Numbered from the stretch's first letter, positions 25,675 through 34,132 are shown. The stretch: DNA of 64,000 bases from an uncultured Paludibaculum sp. (GCF_963665245.1 NZ_OY762267.1:1488001-1552000), one strand, 5' to 3'. Numbers and translations: made by a program. The notes: generated by a model from the letters alone, not told the origin.

Positions 25675-25697
25675 CTCGGTTACCGAGGACAATTGTA
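25675..25697 (-). promoter_or_regulatory. PadR promoter: -10 hexamer followed by palindromic operator
   Basis: CTCGGT-T-ACCGAG (25675-25687) is a perfect inverted repeat with a one-base centre. On the minus strand it directly follows TACAAT (25697-25692), a good -10 hexamer, and sits between that and the PadR ATG. A repressor bound here would block transcription initiation. No clear -35 was found. Confidence 0.5.
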
Positions 25698-25930
25698 CTA
25701 TAGGGAAACCGATCCTGAACTCGTCACAGGGGCGGGCAGACGAAAGACCAAGAGACGGACCGGGTTCGTTCCAACCCAAACGATCTGGCGGTTCTGGCTT
25801 GAAGTGGACATGACCTTGCGGCGTGCCTGCTGCCGAGGACAAGTGACGGGCGCCGAAAAGACAAACGACGCGCGGAATCTGAAGACCGTTCCCAGTTGGT
25901 GGATATGGAGAAGTCTCTCTCACGTTAGAT
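25698..25930. other. intergenic region between the PadR and HigBA units
   Basis: No gene or motif is recognised here apart from possible -35 sequence for the PadR promoter at the left end. Short frames lack ribosome-binding sites. Confidence 0.4.
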
Positions 25931-25945
25931 TCACCCTTTGGGTGA
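25931..25945. promoter_or_regulatory. palindrome in front of higBA
   Basis: TCACCC-TTT-GGGTGA is a perfect 6-bp inverted repeat with a 3-bp centre, 45 bp before the toxin start. HigA-type antitoxins usually autorepress through such palindromes. Hexamers TTGCAT (25946-25951) and TAGATT (25969-25974), 17 bp apart, are a weak promoter candidate next to it. Confidence 0.4.
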
Positions 25946-25989
25946 TTGCATTACTGCAGGTATCGTGATAGATTTGTGGCTGGCGAGGC

Positions 25990-26298
25990 TTGCCGTTGGA
26001 CTTCCGTTTCGCGAATCGAGATCTGGAGCGGCTGTATACTCACAACGAAGGAGCCTCCAGGTATCCGGCGGAGGTCGTCCTGCTCTTCCGACGACGCGTG
26101 CGCCAAATTGAGGGCGCCCAGGATATCAGAGACTTGCGCACACCACGGAGCCTCCACTATGAGAAGCTCGGCGGCAAACTGGCGGGCTTGAGTTCTTTGC
26201 GCCTCAATGATCAATGGCGACTGATCCTCTGCGAGGAGGAGACCAAAGCGGGCAAGCGCATGGTGATCCGAGAGATCTCGAAGCACTACGGAGACTGA
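25990..26298 (+). CDS. higB: HigB-type toxin (RelE superfamily mRNA interferase)
   Basis: The 102-residue product matches HigB: a start like DLERLYTHNEGASRYPAEVV, RDLRTPRSLHYEKLGGKLAG and the core SLRLNDQWRLIL, ending VIREISKHYGD. HigB toxins cut mRNA on the ribosome. The start is probably TTG at 25990; another TTG lies two codons later, and a stop at 25969 limits any extension. The toxin gene precedes the antitoxin, the normal order of higBA, with one base between stop and start. Confidence 0.88.
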   Translation: MPLDFRFANRDLERLYTHNEGASRYPAEVVLLFRRRVRQIEGAQDIRDLRTPRSLHYEKLGGKLAGLSSLRLNDQWRLILCEEETKAGKRMVIREISKHYGD

Positions 26299-26299
26299 G

Positions 26300-27409
26300 A
26301 TGGGCACTCCACTACGACCATTCACCCCGGTGTCGCCGGGCGAAATACTGGCAGAAGAGATTGAGGCGCGAGGCTGGTCGCAGAGTGATCTGGCAGCGGT
26401 GTTGGGGCGCCCCGCCCAGGCTATCAACGAGATTGTTGTCGGCAAGAAGGCGATCACTCCCGAAACGGCGATCGCGCTTTCCCAAGCGATGGGGACCAGT
26501 GCGGAGTATTGGCTCAATCTGGAGGCCAGCTACCGGTTGGATCTACTGCACGCACGCGGTGGGCCCCCATCTGGAGACGTTGAGCGGCGGGCCCGGCTCT
26601 TTTCGAAGGTCCCGCTGAAGGAATTGATCCGGATAGGGTGGATCCAGGCGGACTTATCTGACCTGGACCAGACCGAAGCGGCGGTATGCCGATTTCTGGA
26701 GATCAGTTCCATCGAAGAGGAGGCCAAGCTCCCGTTCGCAGCACGGAAGGCCGAAGCCCGGGCTCCGCACACGCCTGCGCAGATGGCTTGGGTCTGCCAA
26801 GTTCGTCAGGTGGCCCGTGCGATGAAGGTCCAGCAGTACACGCGGGATGGGCTTGCAGCCGCAGCACTAAATCTGGGACGCCTATCCACCTCGGAAGGGG
26901 AGACTCGCCGAGTCGCGTCCGTGCTCGCGGATTTGGGTGTCCGATTTGTCGTAGTGCCGCCGCTGGCTGGGACGAAGATTGATGGAGCCACGGTGTGGCT
27001 AGACGACGAATCGCCAGTAGTCGCGGTGTCATTCCGTTACGATCGGTTGGACTGGTTCTGGTTCACTCTGATGCATGAACTGGCACATGTCGCGAGTGGA
27101 GATGGGCGGCGACAGCCGTTGATCGATCTGTCGCTGGTCGGGGCGGACGGAGGATCCGAGGAGGTCCCGCCGATTGAAGCGAGGGCGAATCGAACCGCTG
27201 CTCACTGGCTGGTGCCGGAGGACGCGATGAAGACGTTCCTACGGCAGACAAGACCCTATTTCGGCCGAGATGCAATATTGCGGTTCGCCGCGCGGTTGGG
27301 CGTGCATCCTGCCATCGTCGTGGGGCAGTTGCAGAAGCGTGGCGAGGTTCCCTATACGCATCACCGGAGCTTACTGGTAAAGGTACGGTCCGCTTTCGGT
27401 GGCGTATAG
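26300..27409 (+). CDS. higA: HigA-type antitoxin fused to an ImmA/IrrE-like metallopeptidase
   Basis: The 369-residue protein has two parts. Residues 8-80 are an XRE-family helix-turn-helix of HigA type (VSPGEILAEEIEARGWSQSDLA, TPETAIALSQAMGTSAEYWLNL). Residues 200-310 are a peptidase domain with the zinc motif HELAH at 259-263 and a later acidic region with EARANRTAAHWLVPE that supplies a candidate third ligand. The usual HigA is only about 100 residues. The extra domain suggests that antitoxin stability or activity is set by self-cleavage or partner cleavage, as in ImmA/ImmR, but this is inference. It follows higB by one base, so the two are cotranslated. Confidence 0.87.
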   Translation: MGTPLRPFTPVSPGEILAEEIEARGWSQSDLAAVLGRPAQAINEIVVGKKAITPETAIALSQAMGTSAEYWLNLEASYRLDLLHARGGPPSGDVERRARLFSKVPLKELIRIGWIQADLSDLDQTEAAVCRFLEISSIEEEAKLPFAARKAEARAPHTPAQMAWVCQVRQVARAMKVQQYTRDGLAAAALNLGRLSTSEGETRRVASVLADLGVRFVVVPPLAGTKIDGATVWLDDESPVVAVSFRYDRLDWFWFTLMHELAHVASGDGRRQPLIDLSLVGADGGSEEVPPIEARANRTAAHWLVPEDAMKTFLRQTRPYFGRDAILRFAARLGVHPAIVVGQLQKRGEVPYTHHRSLLVKVRSAFGGV

Positions 27410-27475
27410 CAGCAGCGGATCACCCAAGGCTTCGTTGCCTTGCCATATGCTGTAACTCGCTACGATTGAGCAGTT

Positions 27476-27805
27476 ATGCGTATCACGGCTGTTCCTTTTG
27501 AGACTACCGACTGGGCGAACGTGGAGCCCACCACACATCAGGGGATGACTGGTGTCGCAACGTGGCGGACTCGCCACTTTGGCGATATCCGCGTCCGGCT
27601 TGTCGAGTATTCTCCTGGCTATGTGGCCGACCACTGGTGCGAAAAGGGGCATATATTGTTCTGCCTGGAAGGGGAATTGCACACGGAACTGAAAGATGGC
27701 CGCCACGCCGTCCTGCGGCCTGGGATGAGCTATCAGGTTGGCGATTCGATGGAGGCCCACAGGAGTTCATCGCCTCAGGGCGCGCGATTGTTCATTGTCG
27801 ATTGA
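27476..27805 (+). CDS. DHCW-motif cupin-fold protein
   Basis: The 109-residue single-domain cupin has the motif ADHWCEKGHIL (near 52-62), a variant of the DHCW signature of this small family, then FCLEGELHTEL and a closing beta strand RLFIVD. The histidines and glutamate of the HWC...GH...E set are probable metal ligands. Small cupins of this type often have unknown substrates. It lies 66 bp downstream of higA and is likely a separate unit. A weak promoter may lie in this gap. Confidence 0.85.
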   Translation: MRITAVPFETTDWANVEPTTHQGMTGVATWRTRHFGDIRVRLVEYSPGYVADHWCEKGHILFCLEGELHTELKDGRHAVLRPGMSYQVGDSMEAHRSSSPQGARLFIVD

Positions 27806-27896
27806 TTGCAGACCCAGGCAACCTTCGGCACCACTTGCGCTGAAGGTTCGCCAGGCGCACGGCCTGTATGGAACAAAGGGGGCCTGTCGATGCCCC

Positions 27897-28268
27897 GATG
27901 AGAACGGATTCCTCAATGTGGTCTATCTGGATATCCGGTACACGGATGAGATGGTCGCCAACACAGTGTGCAGCCCAGCGAGGCGCAGCATGGTTGAGTG
28001 CGTGTCGCACGGCTCGTCGTTCCAAACCTTTGTGTGCGAAGAACTCGCCGCGAGCCCTCGGCAGGAGTGGTTCTCCGGGCCGCCCGATGATGCCGCCGCT
28101 TGCCTGACTCCTGGTGCTCGGGGGTGCGACAAGATCTACCGGGCGTACAGCGCGTGGACCGATGAGAACTGTTCGCGAATCGAACTAAAGGTGCTGCGTC
28201 ACCACTGCTATGAGGCCGCGCGCGGCCGCGCCACAGGCGGGCACTACCGCCTTTCGGACGACGAGTAG
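27897..28268 (+). CDS. possible protein fragment of unknown function, no clear start
   Basis: From 27897 to the TAG at 28266-28268 one frame reads like real protein: GFLNVVYLDIRYTDEMVANT, five or more cysteines, and KIYRAYSAWTDENCSRIELK. Third codon positions are GC-biased as in neighbouring genes. However, there is no ribosome-binding site or plausible ATG, and the last 20 codons run into the tandem repeat. It may be the damaged end of a gene. The family is not recognised and confidence is low. Confidence 0.3.
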   Translation, partial: DENGFLNVVYLDIRYTDEMVANTVCSPARRSMVECVSHGSSFQTFVCEELAASPRQEWFSGPPDDAAACLTPGARGCDKIYRAYSAWTDENCSRIELKVLRHHCYEAARGRATGGHYRLSDDE

Positions 28269-28784
28269 CCGGACGACTTCGCGTGAGTAGAGAAGCACAC
28301 TGCGGCAGAAGGCCGGCAAGGGCGCCGGCCCGCAAGCCTGAAGGCATACCCCACGAAGGCAGACGTTGGCGACCGTCGTTTGGTCTGCCGTAGGGCTCTT
28401 TGGTGGGCAGCGACGGAGTTCCCTCAGGCGGCGTGGATAGTTGGGCGACTCAGGAAGAGAGCCGGTTCCCCGAAGAGAGAACTCACGCCGCCAGGCTGCG
28501 ATGGCGCGGGCGTGCATTGCCGCCTTTCGGACGATGAGTGCTGGACGATTTCGCGTGAGTAGAGAAGCACACTGCAGCAGAAGGCCGGCAAGGGCGCCGG
28601 CCCGCAAGCCTGAAGGCATACCCCACGAAGGCAGGCGTTGGCGACCGTCGTTTGGTTTGCCGTAGGGCTCTTTGGTGGGCAGCGACGGAGTTCCCTCAGG
28701 CGGCGTGGATAGTTGGGCGACTCAGGAAGAGAGCGGGTTCGCCGAAGAGAACTCACGCCGCCAGGCTGCGATGGCGCGGGCGTG
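28247..28784. repeat. two tandem copies of a ~270-bp repeat
   Basis: Copy 1 runs 28247-28519 and copy 2 28520-28784. They differ at only a few positions, including short indels. A short third start (GCGGGCACT...GCCTT, about 28790-28805) suggests an array cut at the end. Each copy has a hairpin GGCCGGC-AAGGGC-GCCGGCC (28311-28330 in copy 1) and GC-rich blocks, but no ribosome-binding site. A minus-strand frame runs through both copies with the same peptide text, but it has no family resemblance and I do not call it a gene. Confidence 0.8.
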
Positions 28785-28803
28785 AGACCGGCGGGCACTC
28801 GCC

Positions 28804-30192
28804 TTATGGCAATGGATCCGGTTCGTACGGTGTATCGCGATACCGTTGGGGAGGCGGCAGCGCGGCGCTTCCGGTGATTCGCTGGAGTGCTTCCGCATGC
28901 TTGTTCAGCCAGCTTCGGAGGACGGCCACGTCTGCCCGCCGTATTCCTCCTTCGCGGCTTTGGTCGAGGTGGCGACCGATGCGATTGGCGGCCACTGTTC
29001 CGATGTCGCAAGCGCCGAGTAGTTCCACGTCCGCCAGAGGCCGGAGGGCGGCTACGGATTCGAAGGTGGCGCAGATGGCCAAGGTCGACTGCGACCGGAT
29101 GGAAGACTGGGGATGGAGCAGCATGGGGACCAGGTAGGGCAGGGCCGCGACACTCTGCGCATGCCCCAGTTGGTAGGGCGCTCCATTCTCGAAGGGGAAG
29201 ACCTGGGTCTCGGCAAGGCTCATGCGGCCCACGGCTTGCAGGGCCGCGGGCTGGCCGGTGAGATCGATCGCGGTCGCCGCATTGGCGAGATGATATGAGT
29301 CCGCTGTGTCCCGCAAGGCGGAGTAGAGACGTTCCATCGTCAGGAGGGCCTCCGCGTCGTGAGCCCGCAGGCGGCCCAGGAGTCCGGCGGCCTTTAGCGG
29401 GATCTCCGGCCGGTTGAGAAGATACTCACTGACATCCTGGATCTCGGCCGGCTCCAGCTCCCGGAAGAGGGAGGTGAGCGTGGTGAATTGCCGGCGAGCG
29501 CGCTCAGGCTGAGAGCTCGGACCTGCGACGCCCTTCAACAGGAACCTATCGCCGGTCCCGAACCGCGTGCCGCTGCGCACCGAGCCCGGACCCGCCTGCT
29601 GGTTCGGCCAGATGAGGGAACCGGGGTTCTGCTGGGCTATGAGTTGGAGAGCCGTGGCGATTTCCCCGGCCAGGCGACGTTGGTAGGACGATCCGGGCAC
29701 GGCCGCGAGCGATGGGCCAGGGTCGCCTTCCGGCATCGGGACGAGATAGCCTCCCACGGGCTGTTGATGGAGCCCGGCCCACATGGCGTCGTAGTTCCTG
29801 CCGGATGGCTGTGCTTTCAGAAACCAGAGAGCGTGGTGGGCTTCCGAAGTGGCGGCTAGATCCGTGATCGAGCCGGTGAAGGGCCGAAATTCCCACTGGA
29901 CGGACAGTGGGCGGCCGGCCAGGTCCGCGGGCCCCTTCAGGACGCGCACCACTTGGATCGTTGCCCGGCAGGCGGAGGGCGGTGGCTGATTTGGATACTC
30001 CGGAGTGCCCTGCCCAGCCACGCAGGACGCGGAGGCCAGATCGCCGACGACGATCAGGTCGGACTTCAGGATGGCGTCCTGTTGGGAGTTGCGCATCGGC
30101 TTTGCGAAACAGGAGCCGATGATTGACGCAAGGAGCAAGATAGGAGCAGGCCGCACAAACCCCTGACGAAATGGAACCAGATTTGGTTCCAT
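28804..30192 (-). CDS. exported protein of unknown function, HEAT-like C-terminal half
   Basis: The 462-residue product has an N-terminal signal peptide after a short basic segment (hydrophobic PAPILLLASIIGSCFA, about 15-30). Residues 35-150 form a beta-rich domain (DAILKSDLIVVGDLAS, VQWEFRP, HHALWFLKAQ), and residues 230-420 are paired helices reminiscent of HEAT repeats (VALPYLVPMLLHPQSSIRSQS). It starts 25 bp from the divergent gene at 30218. Its ATG lies within a perfect palindrome. The helical half resembles the large products of 30218-32275 and 45213-47468, so it may belong to the same exported group. No enzymatic motif was found. Confidence 0.7.
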   Translation of the reverse strand: MEPNLVPFRQGFVRPAPILLLASIIGSCFAKPMRNSQQDAILKSDLIVVGDLASASCVAGQGTPEYPNQPPPSACRATIQVVRVLKGPADLAGRPLSVQWEFRPFTGSITDLAATSEAHHALWFLKAQPSGRNYDAMWAGLHQQPVGGYLVPMPEGDPGPSLAAVPGSSYQRRLAGEIATALQLIAQQNPGSLIWPNQQAGPGSVRSGTRFGTGDRFLLKGVAGPSSQPERARRQFTTLTSLFRELEPAEIQDVSEYLLNRPEIPLKAAGLLGRLRAHDAEALLTMERLYSALRDTADSYHLANAATAIDLTGQPAALQAVGRMSLAETQVFPFENGAPYQLGHAQSVAALPYLVPMLLHPQSSIRSQSTLAICATFESVAALRPLADVELLGACDIGTVAANRIGRHLDQSREGGIRRADVAVLRSWLNKHAEALQRITGSAALPPPQRYRDTPYEPDPLP

Positions 30193-30194
30193 TT
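30169..30194. promoter_or_regulatory. perfect 11-bp inverted repeat covering a start codon
   Basis: AAATGGAACCA-GATT-TGGTTCCATTT is an uninterrupted 26-bp palindrome. The ATG of the minus-strand gene (30190-30192) lies inside one arm, and the divergent plus-strand gene starts 24 bp beyond it. As RNA it would form an 11-bp hairpin with a 4-base loop that pairs the AUG; as DNA it is a candidate operator shared by both genes. Confidence 0.6.
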
Positions 30195-30217
30195 CCGTCT
30201 AATCGCGAGAGGATTCG

Positions 30218-32275
30218 ATGCGATTTGCCTTGGTGGTTCTGTTGGCGGGCTGCGCCGCGGCACAGCAACCGGACGTAGAGTTGCAACTGGCCGTGGCGGG
30301 CGAGATGCGCCCGTTTCGAGTGGGCGAGGCGATTCCGGTGACACTGGACTTCACGACGACGGGCCTGGGTGTGTTTCGGGTGGACACGGACATCCGGCTG
30401 AGGCACCTACAGCCACACGGCGCGGACGTCTTCTCGGCCACCCCGGCCGAGGGCTGGAGGGACCCAATGGAGCACCTGCCGTGGAAGTGGGACTCCGGGA
30501 GGATGGGCTCGGGCCCACCGCACGCGACTCTGGACTCCCTACATCCGGTCCGCATTGAACGGGACCTGAACGAGTTCCTGGTGTTCAGCCGGCCGGGCCG
30601 CTACACCCTGAAAGCGGTGTCCACCCGGGTGGAACGGCTCAAGCTGGAATCGAATGCGATTTTTCTCGAGATTGTGGCGCGTGATGACGTCTGGACTGCG
30701 CGGCAGTTCGCGGAGGCGCGAGCCGTCCTGGAGGAGGGCGCACCGGAGAAGCAGCCCGAGGGCGTGATCCATACGGACAAGGAGAACGCCCAAGTGGATG
30801 CGGTGCGCAGGCTGCGATACCTGGATACGCAGGCGGCCTCGGAATACCTGGCCTCGCTCTACGGCACTGGCCGGAGAAGCGACTATGAGATCGGGACCGC
30901 GCTGCATGCTTCGGCGTTTCCGGACGCGGAGGCAGAGGTGCTGACGCGGCGCATGGCGGATCCGAAACTGGGCATCACGCAAGATTACCTAGTTGCCCTG
31001 GACATGTTGAGAGCGCGCGCTGTGCGGCGGCAACGCGGCCGCGATCTGACCCAAGAGGAGTGGTCGGCGTTAACCGAGTCGGTGAGAAAGTCGGTGATGG
31101 AGGCGGCTGGACAAAAATCGCCGCAGGCCAAGGCCGAAACGTATTTCTATCTGTTCGCTACAGAAAGCCGGCCTGTCAGCCCGGAGCTCGCAGACCGGTT
31201 AATCGATGCCCTACCCGGCGCGCCGGACTTTGTCCTCTATGTAGTGCTTGAGACCAACTGGGCGAAGATTCGGAATGCCCGATCGAGACTGGAGCCGATT
31301 TTGAAGCAGGCCGCGGCTCGATCGTCGACCCCAGCCGGGATGAACGTATCAGGGTTGGCCTTGCGGAGATTGGCTGAGTTGAACACGGCCGCAGCCGAAG
31401 AGATTGCCCACGACAAATTGGCAGCCGGCAACTCCTTTGCCGATGACCCGCGACTGTTGGAGTTCTCCCTGCCCTCTTCGCCTGCGTTGGATCGTGCATT
31501 GCTGTCGCAATACAAGGACGGTAAGCCAGTAGAGGCGCGGATTGCCCGCTTTGCCAGCGACGCCGTGAAGGATGAGGTTTGGCAGGCGTTTGACGCGAGA
31601 ACTGCGGCGCGTGCGGAAGGATCGCCGGTCTGCGTGACTCCCGTGTTTGCGTACTTCTTCCGCGTGGATGCGGAGGCCGCGACGCGGAGGCTCGCCGAAC
31701 TGCGGAAGAACGCGCAGGGGCCGTGTGCGGTGTTGCAGATTCCCGGGTTGGAGAAACAGTTGATGAGCCCGGGCCTGGAGCGGCAGTTGACCAGGGATGC
31801 GCGCTCTGGAGACGGTCCTGTACGAGAGACGGCCTATCGGGCATTGAGCGAGGCGGGGTCGGCGACGGCGCTGGGCCCGCTGGTGGAGGCGCTGTCCGAA
31901 GGAGAGGGAGCCAAGGACAACGAGGTGTTCGCGATTCTGAACGGGAAGAGATGGTTCGTCACCGCGGAGGCGTACGCAGTGCTGAAGTCAGCGTGTTCGC
32001 CGGATAGGTCATGCTCCGCGGTGGAACGCCTGGAGAAGGAATCCCGGCCGCCTTACGCCCTGAGCTCGTGGGATGTCAATGAAGCGGCGGGTGTGTTTCT
32101 GGTGAATCACATGTTCGAGAATCTGGCGGCGTTTGGGGCGTTCCTGGAACAGTTTCCACAAGGCACGGAGTTTCGCTGGAGAACAGGTCAGGCGGCGATA
32201 CGACAGGAAGAGGTGGAGCGGCGCCGTGCGGTGGGATTGCTGTTGGCCGAGCACGGGATGAGGCTCGTGGATTGA
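30218..32275 (+). CDS. exported multi-domain protein with HEAT-like repeats, unknown function
   Basis: The 685-residue protein has a signal peptide (residues 1-16, LLAGCAAAQQ; the cysteine is not in a full lipobox). Residues 20-160 form a beta domain (FRVGEAIPVTLDFTTTGLGVF...RPGRYTLKAVSTR), followed by helical repeats to the end (VRRLRYLDTQAASEYLASLY, ETAYRALSEAGSATALGPLVEAL) and a C-terminal FGAFLEQFPQGTEFRWRTG element. The same order, with clearly matching phrases, is found in the 45213-47468 product, so the two are paralogues. Its likely role is structural or binding in the periplasm. The family is not recognised. Confidence 0.8.
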   Translation: MRFALVVLLAGCAAAQQPDVELQLAVAGEMRPFRVGEAIPVTLDFTTTGLGVFRVDTDIRLRHLQPHGADVFSATPAEGWRDPMEHLPWKWDSGRMGSGPPHATLDSLHPVRIERDLNEFLVFSRPGRYTLKAVSTRVERLKLESNAIFLEIVARDDVWTARQFAEARAVLEEGAPEKQPEGVIHTDKENAQVDAVRRLRYLDTQAASEYLASLYGTGRRSDYEIGTALHASAFPDAEAEVLTRRMADPKLGITQDYLVALDMLRARAVRRQRGRDLTQEEWSALTESVRKSVMEAAGQKSPQAKAETYFYLFATESRPVSPELADRLIDALPGAPDFVLYVVLETNWAKIRNARSRLEPILKQAAARSSTPAGMNVSGLALRRLAELNTAAAEEIAHDKLAAGNSFADDPRLLEFSLPSSPALDRALLSQYKDGKPVEARIARFASDAVKDEVWQAFDARTAARAEGSPVCVTPVFAYFFRVDAEAATRRLAELRKNAQGPCAVLQIPGLEKQLMSPGLERQLTRDARSGDGPVRETAYRALSEAGSATALGPLVEALSEGEGAKDNEVFAILNGKRWFVTAEAYAVLKSACSPDRSCSAVERLEKESRPPYALSSWDVNEAAGVFLVNHMFENLAAFGAFLEQFPQGTEFRWRTGQAAIRQEEVERRRAVGLLLAEHGMRLVD

Positions 32276-32297
32276 GGAGAAAGTTGTTTTGCCCCTT

Positions 32298-32336
32298 GGT
32301 GAAATAGGGCTCGATGTGTTACATTCCTACTAGTAC
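32298..32336 (+). promoter_or_regulatory. possible promoter and operator before 32364
   Basis: TTGGTG followed after about 17 bp by TTACAT could be a weak sigma-70 promoter. It is followed by the 8-bp palindrome TACTAGTA (32329-32336). A TetR-type regulator is encoded at the end of this unit (33392-34018) and could bind here. This is a visual match only. Confidence 0.3.
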
Positions 32337-32363
32337 GTATTTCTTAAGAGGCAAAACTAACCA

Positions 32364-33359
32364 ATGACCCTAACCACCACAGCCTCACGGCAGCTCTGTC
32401 TCTACTCACTGCTGTGCCTTTCCCATCACGCCCTGGGCGCCACACGGCAGCCAGTCAGCGGAACTCTCGACACCCCGACGGCAACAACGGGGTGGACCTC
32501 AACCACCGTCCAGCACGTCTACGGCCTCCCCGGAGCCAAGGCCAAGGATAGGGGATCGCTGTCCATCAGCCGCAACTCCCTGGTTTTCGCCGGCAAATCG
32601 AGCGCGGCCACCGTTCAGGCCGAATCCATCCTGGCCGTTAGCTCAGACAACGAACGAGTGGAGCTCTGGGGCTGGAAAGGCCGCGTTCTCAGGATGGCCA
32701 TCCCCAACGGCGGCGGGCTGGCGGCCGCGGCTGTCATGCATCACAAGGTCCACATGTTGACCGTCGAGTTCAATGACAGCAACGGGGCCTATCACAGCGC
32801 GGTCTTCTTTCTCCCCGACACGGACGCCGCCGCGGCGGTTCAGCGCATCGCCGCGCTGCCGCCCGTCTCTGATGAACGCGCGACCTCTTCCTGCACAGTC
32901 GGCCCTATCAAGCCGGGCACCGTTCGCGTCCTGGCTCCTACGTCGAGTCAGCTCGATGTGCCCGCGGCCTACCGTGGCCTGGTCTACGAGCGTCTCATCG
33001 ACCGGCTCAGGCGCACCAAGGGCATCCAGGGCGTCTATCGGGACGGAGAGCAGCTCGCCGTCAACGAGTGTCCCCAATACACCGTTGACCTTTCCGTTGC
33101 GAGCTTCCGTCCCGGGAGCCAGGTGAAGCGCTCAACCATGGGACCGGTCGGTATGTTCGTCGGAACCACCCAACTCACCTTTGATCTTCGGATCGTCGAC
33201 TCTGGCGTCCAACCGGACTATCGCGCTCAAGTCAAGGCCACCACACGCGGCGAGTCGGAGAGTCTCAATGTAGCGGATGGTTTGGCAAAGAAGCTGGTAA
33301 AGCAACTGACTGGCCTCCAAAAGAGGACGCCGGACTCCCATCGAGCGAGCATCATTTGA
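32364..33359 (+). CDS. exported protein of unknown function with PH-like domain
   Basis: The 331-residue protein has a signal peptide (about 1-26, ending HHALGAT). Residues 50-150 form a beta-barrel-like domain (GSLSISRNSLVFAG, ILAVSSDNERVELW, YHSAVFFLPD) that resembles bacterial PH-type domains. Residues 185-320 hold a second alpha/beta domain (YRGLVYERLIDRLRRTKGIQGVYRDG, QLTFDLRIVDS), similar in layout to DUF4410-type lipoprotein cores. It overlaps the next reading frame (TTGA), and a TetR regulator gene follows, so it may be the regulated target. I do not recognise a specific function. Confidence 0.7.
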   Translation: MTLTTTASRQLCLYSLLCLSHHALGATRQPVSGTLDTPTATTGWTSTTVQHVYGLPGAKAKDRGSLSISRNSLVFAGKSSAATVQAESILAVSSDNERVELWGWKGRVLRMAIPNGGGLAAAAVMHHKVHMLTVEFNDSNGAYHSAVFFLPDTDAAAAVQRIAALPPVSDERATSSCTVGPIKPGTVRVLAPTSSQLDVPAAYRGLVYERLIDRLRRTKGIQGVYRDGEQLAVNECPQYTVDLSVASFRPGSQVKRSTMGPVGMFVGTTQLTFDLRIVDSGVQPDYRAQVKATTRGESESLNVADGLAKKLVKQLTGLQKRTPDSHRASII

Positions 33360-33391
33360 GCCAGGCCCAACCTCCGGTCCCGGCTGTTAAC

Positions 33392-34018
33392 ATGACGGGA
33401 GACATGGTCCCGACGAAACCCAACAAGCACGACCTCCGGACGAAGGAGACTCGGGAGCTCCTGCTCCGCGCCGCCGAAACGATCTTCGTCCGTGACGGCT
33501 ACGAGGGAACCGAGTTGGGCGAGGTGGCCACGTTGGCGGGCCGCACGAAGGGCGCCATCTATGCTCATTTCAAGAGCAAGGAGGAGGTCTTCCTGGCGCT
33601 GGTTGAGCAGAAGGCACAGCAGTATCGGGTGCAGATGTGGGCGATGTTGGCCGCCTCGGAGACCATTGAGCAGAACGTCGCCGCGTTTCGCCGCTTCTAC
33701 CTCACTCTGGCCGAGGACCAGACGTGGGCCCTCCTGCTGCTGGAGTTCAAGCTCTTCGCCATTCGCCATCCGGACTCAAAAGAGCGCCTGCGTAAGCTAT
33801 TCGATGAGATCAGTGGAGAAGACCACGAAAAGAGGCTAGCGCACCTGCTCGGACCCGCCGGGAGAGGGAAAGATACCCTGAGCCGGGCAATGGTGGTCCA
33901 GGTGATGCAGCCCATCCTCTCCGGTCTGGCCATCGAAGCGCGGTTCGTACCGGATGTGCTTGACGAACGCGCGGTGAGGAAGATTGCGGGCCGGGTGTTC
34001 GACGCCCTCCTGCGCTGA
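33392..34018 (+). CDS. TetR-family transcriptional regulator
   Basis: The N-terminal HTH is clear (TRELLLRAAETIFVRDGYEGTELGEV, then RTKGAIYAHFKSKEEVFLALVE), followed by a ligand-binding helical domain with KLFAIRHPDSKERLRKLF. The start is uncertain. TTG at 33356 overlaps the previous stop (TTGA); ATG at 33392 and ATG at 33404 (GGGAG close upstream) are alternatives. I chose 33392, giving 208 residues. As the last gene after an exported protein it may repress its own unit. TetR proteins bind small hydrophobic ligands; none can be read here. Confidence 0.88.
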   Translation: MTGDMVPTKPNKHDLRTKETRELLLRAAETIFVRDGYEGTELGEVATLAGRTKGAIYAHFKSKEEVFLALVEQKAQQYRVQMWAMLAASETIEQNVAAFRRFYLTLAEDQTWALLLLEFKLFAIRHPDSKERLRKLFDEISGEDHEKRLAHLLGPAGRGKDTLSRAMVVQVMQPILSGLAIEARFVPDVLDERAVRKIAGRVFDALLR

Positions 34019-34132
34019 TTTCCGTGCAACAGGCGTGGTACCGTTTCTTATGCTTCGGAGAGACGTGCGGCCTCAGGGCTGGCGGCTCTGCCCGGTGGGG
34101 CTCGAGAGCGAATGGCCGTTAGGGAGGACTCT

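Noticed and set aside
25666..25923. upstream extension of the second PadR gene
   Set aside because: Normal PadR length is restored from ATG 25665, and the extension covers the promoter and operator.
28185..28619. minus-strand frame through the tandem repeat
   Set aside because: Its text simply repeats with the DNA repeat, has no ribosome-binding site and no recognised family.
27806..28803. CRISPR-like array
   Set aside because: There are only two long copies without spacers of uniform size, so this is a tandem duplication and not a CRISPR array.
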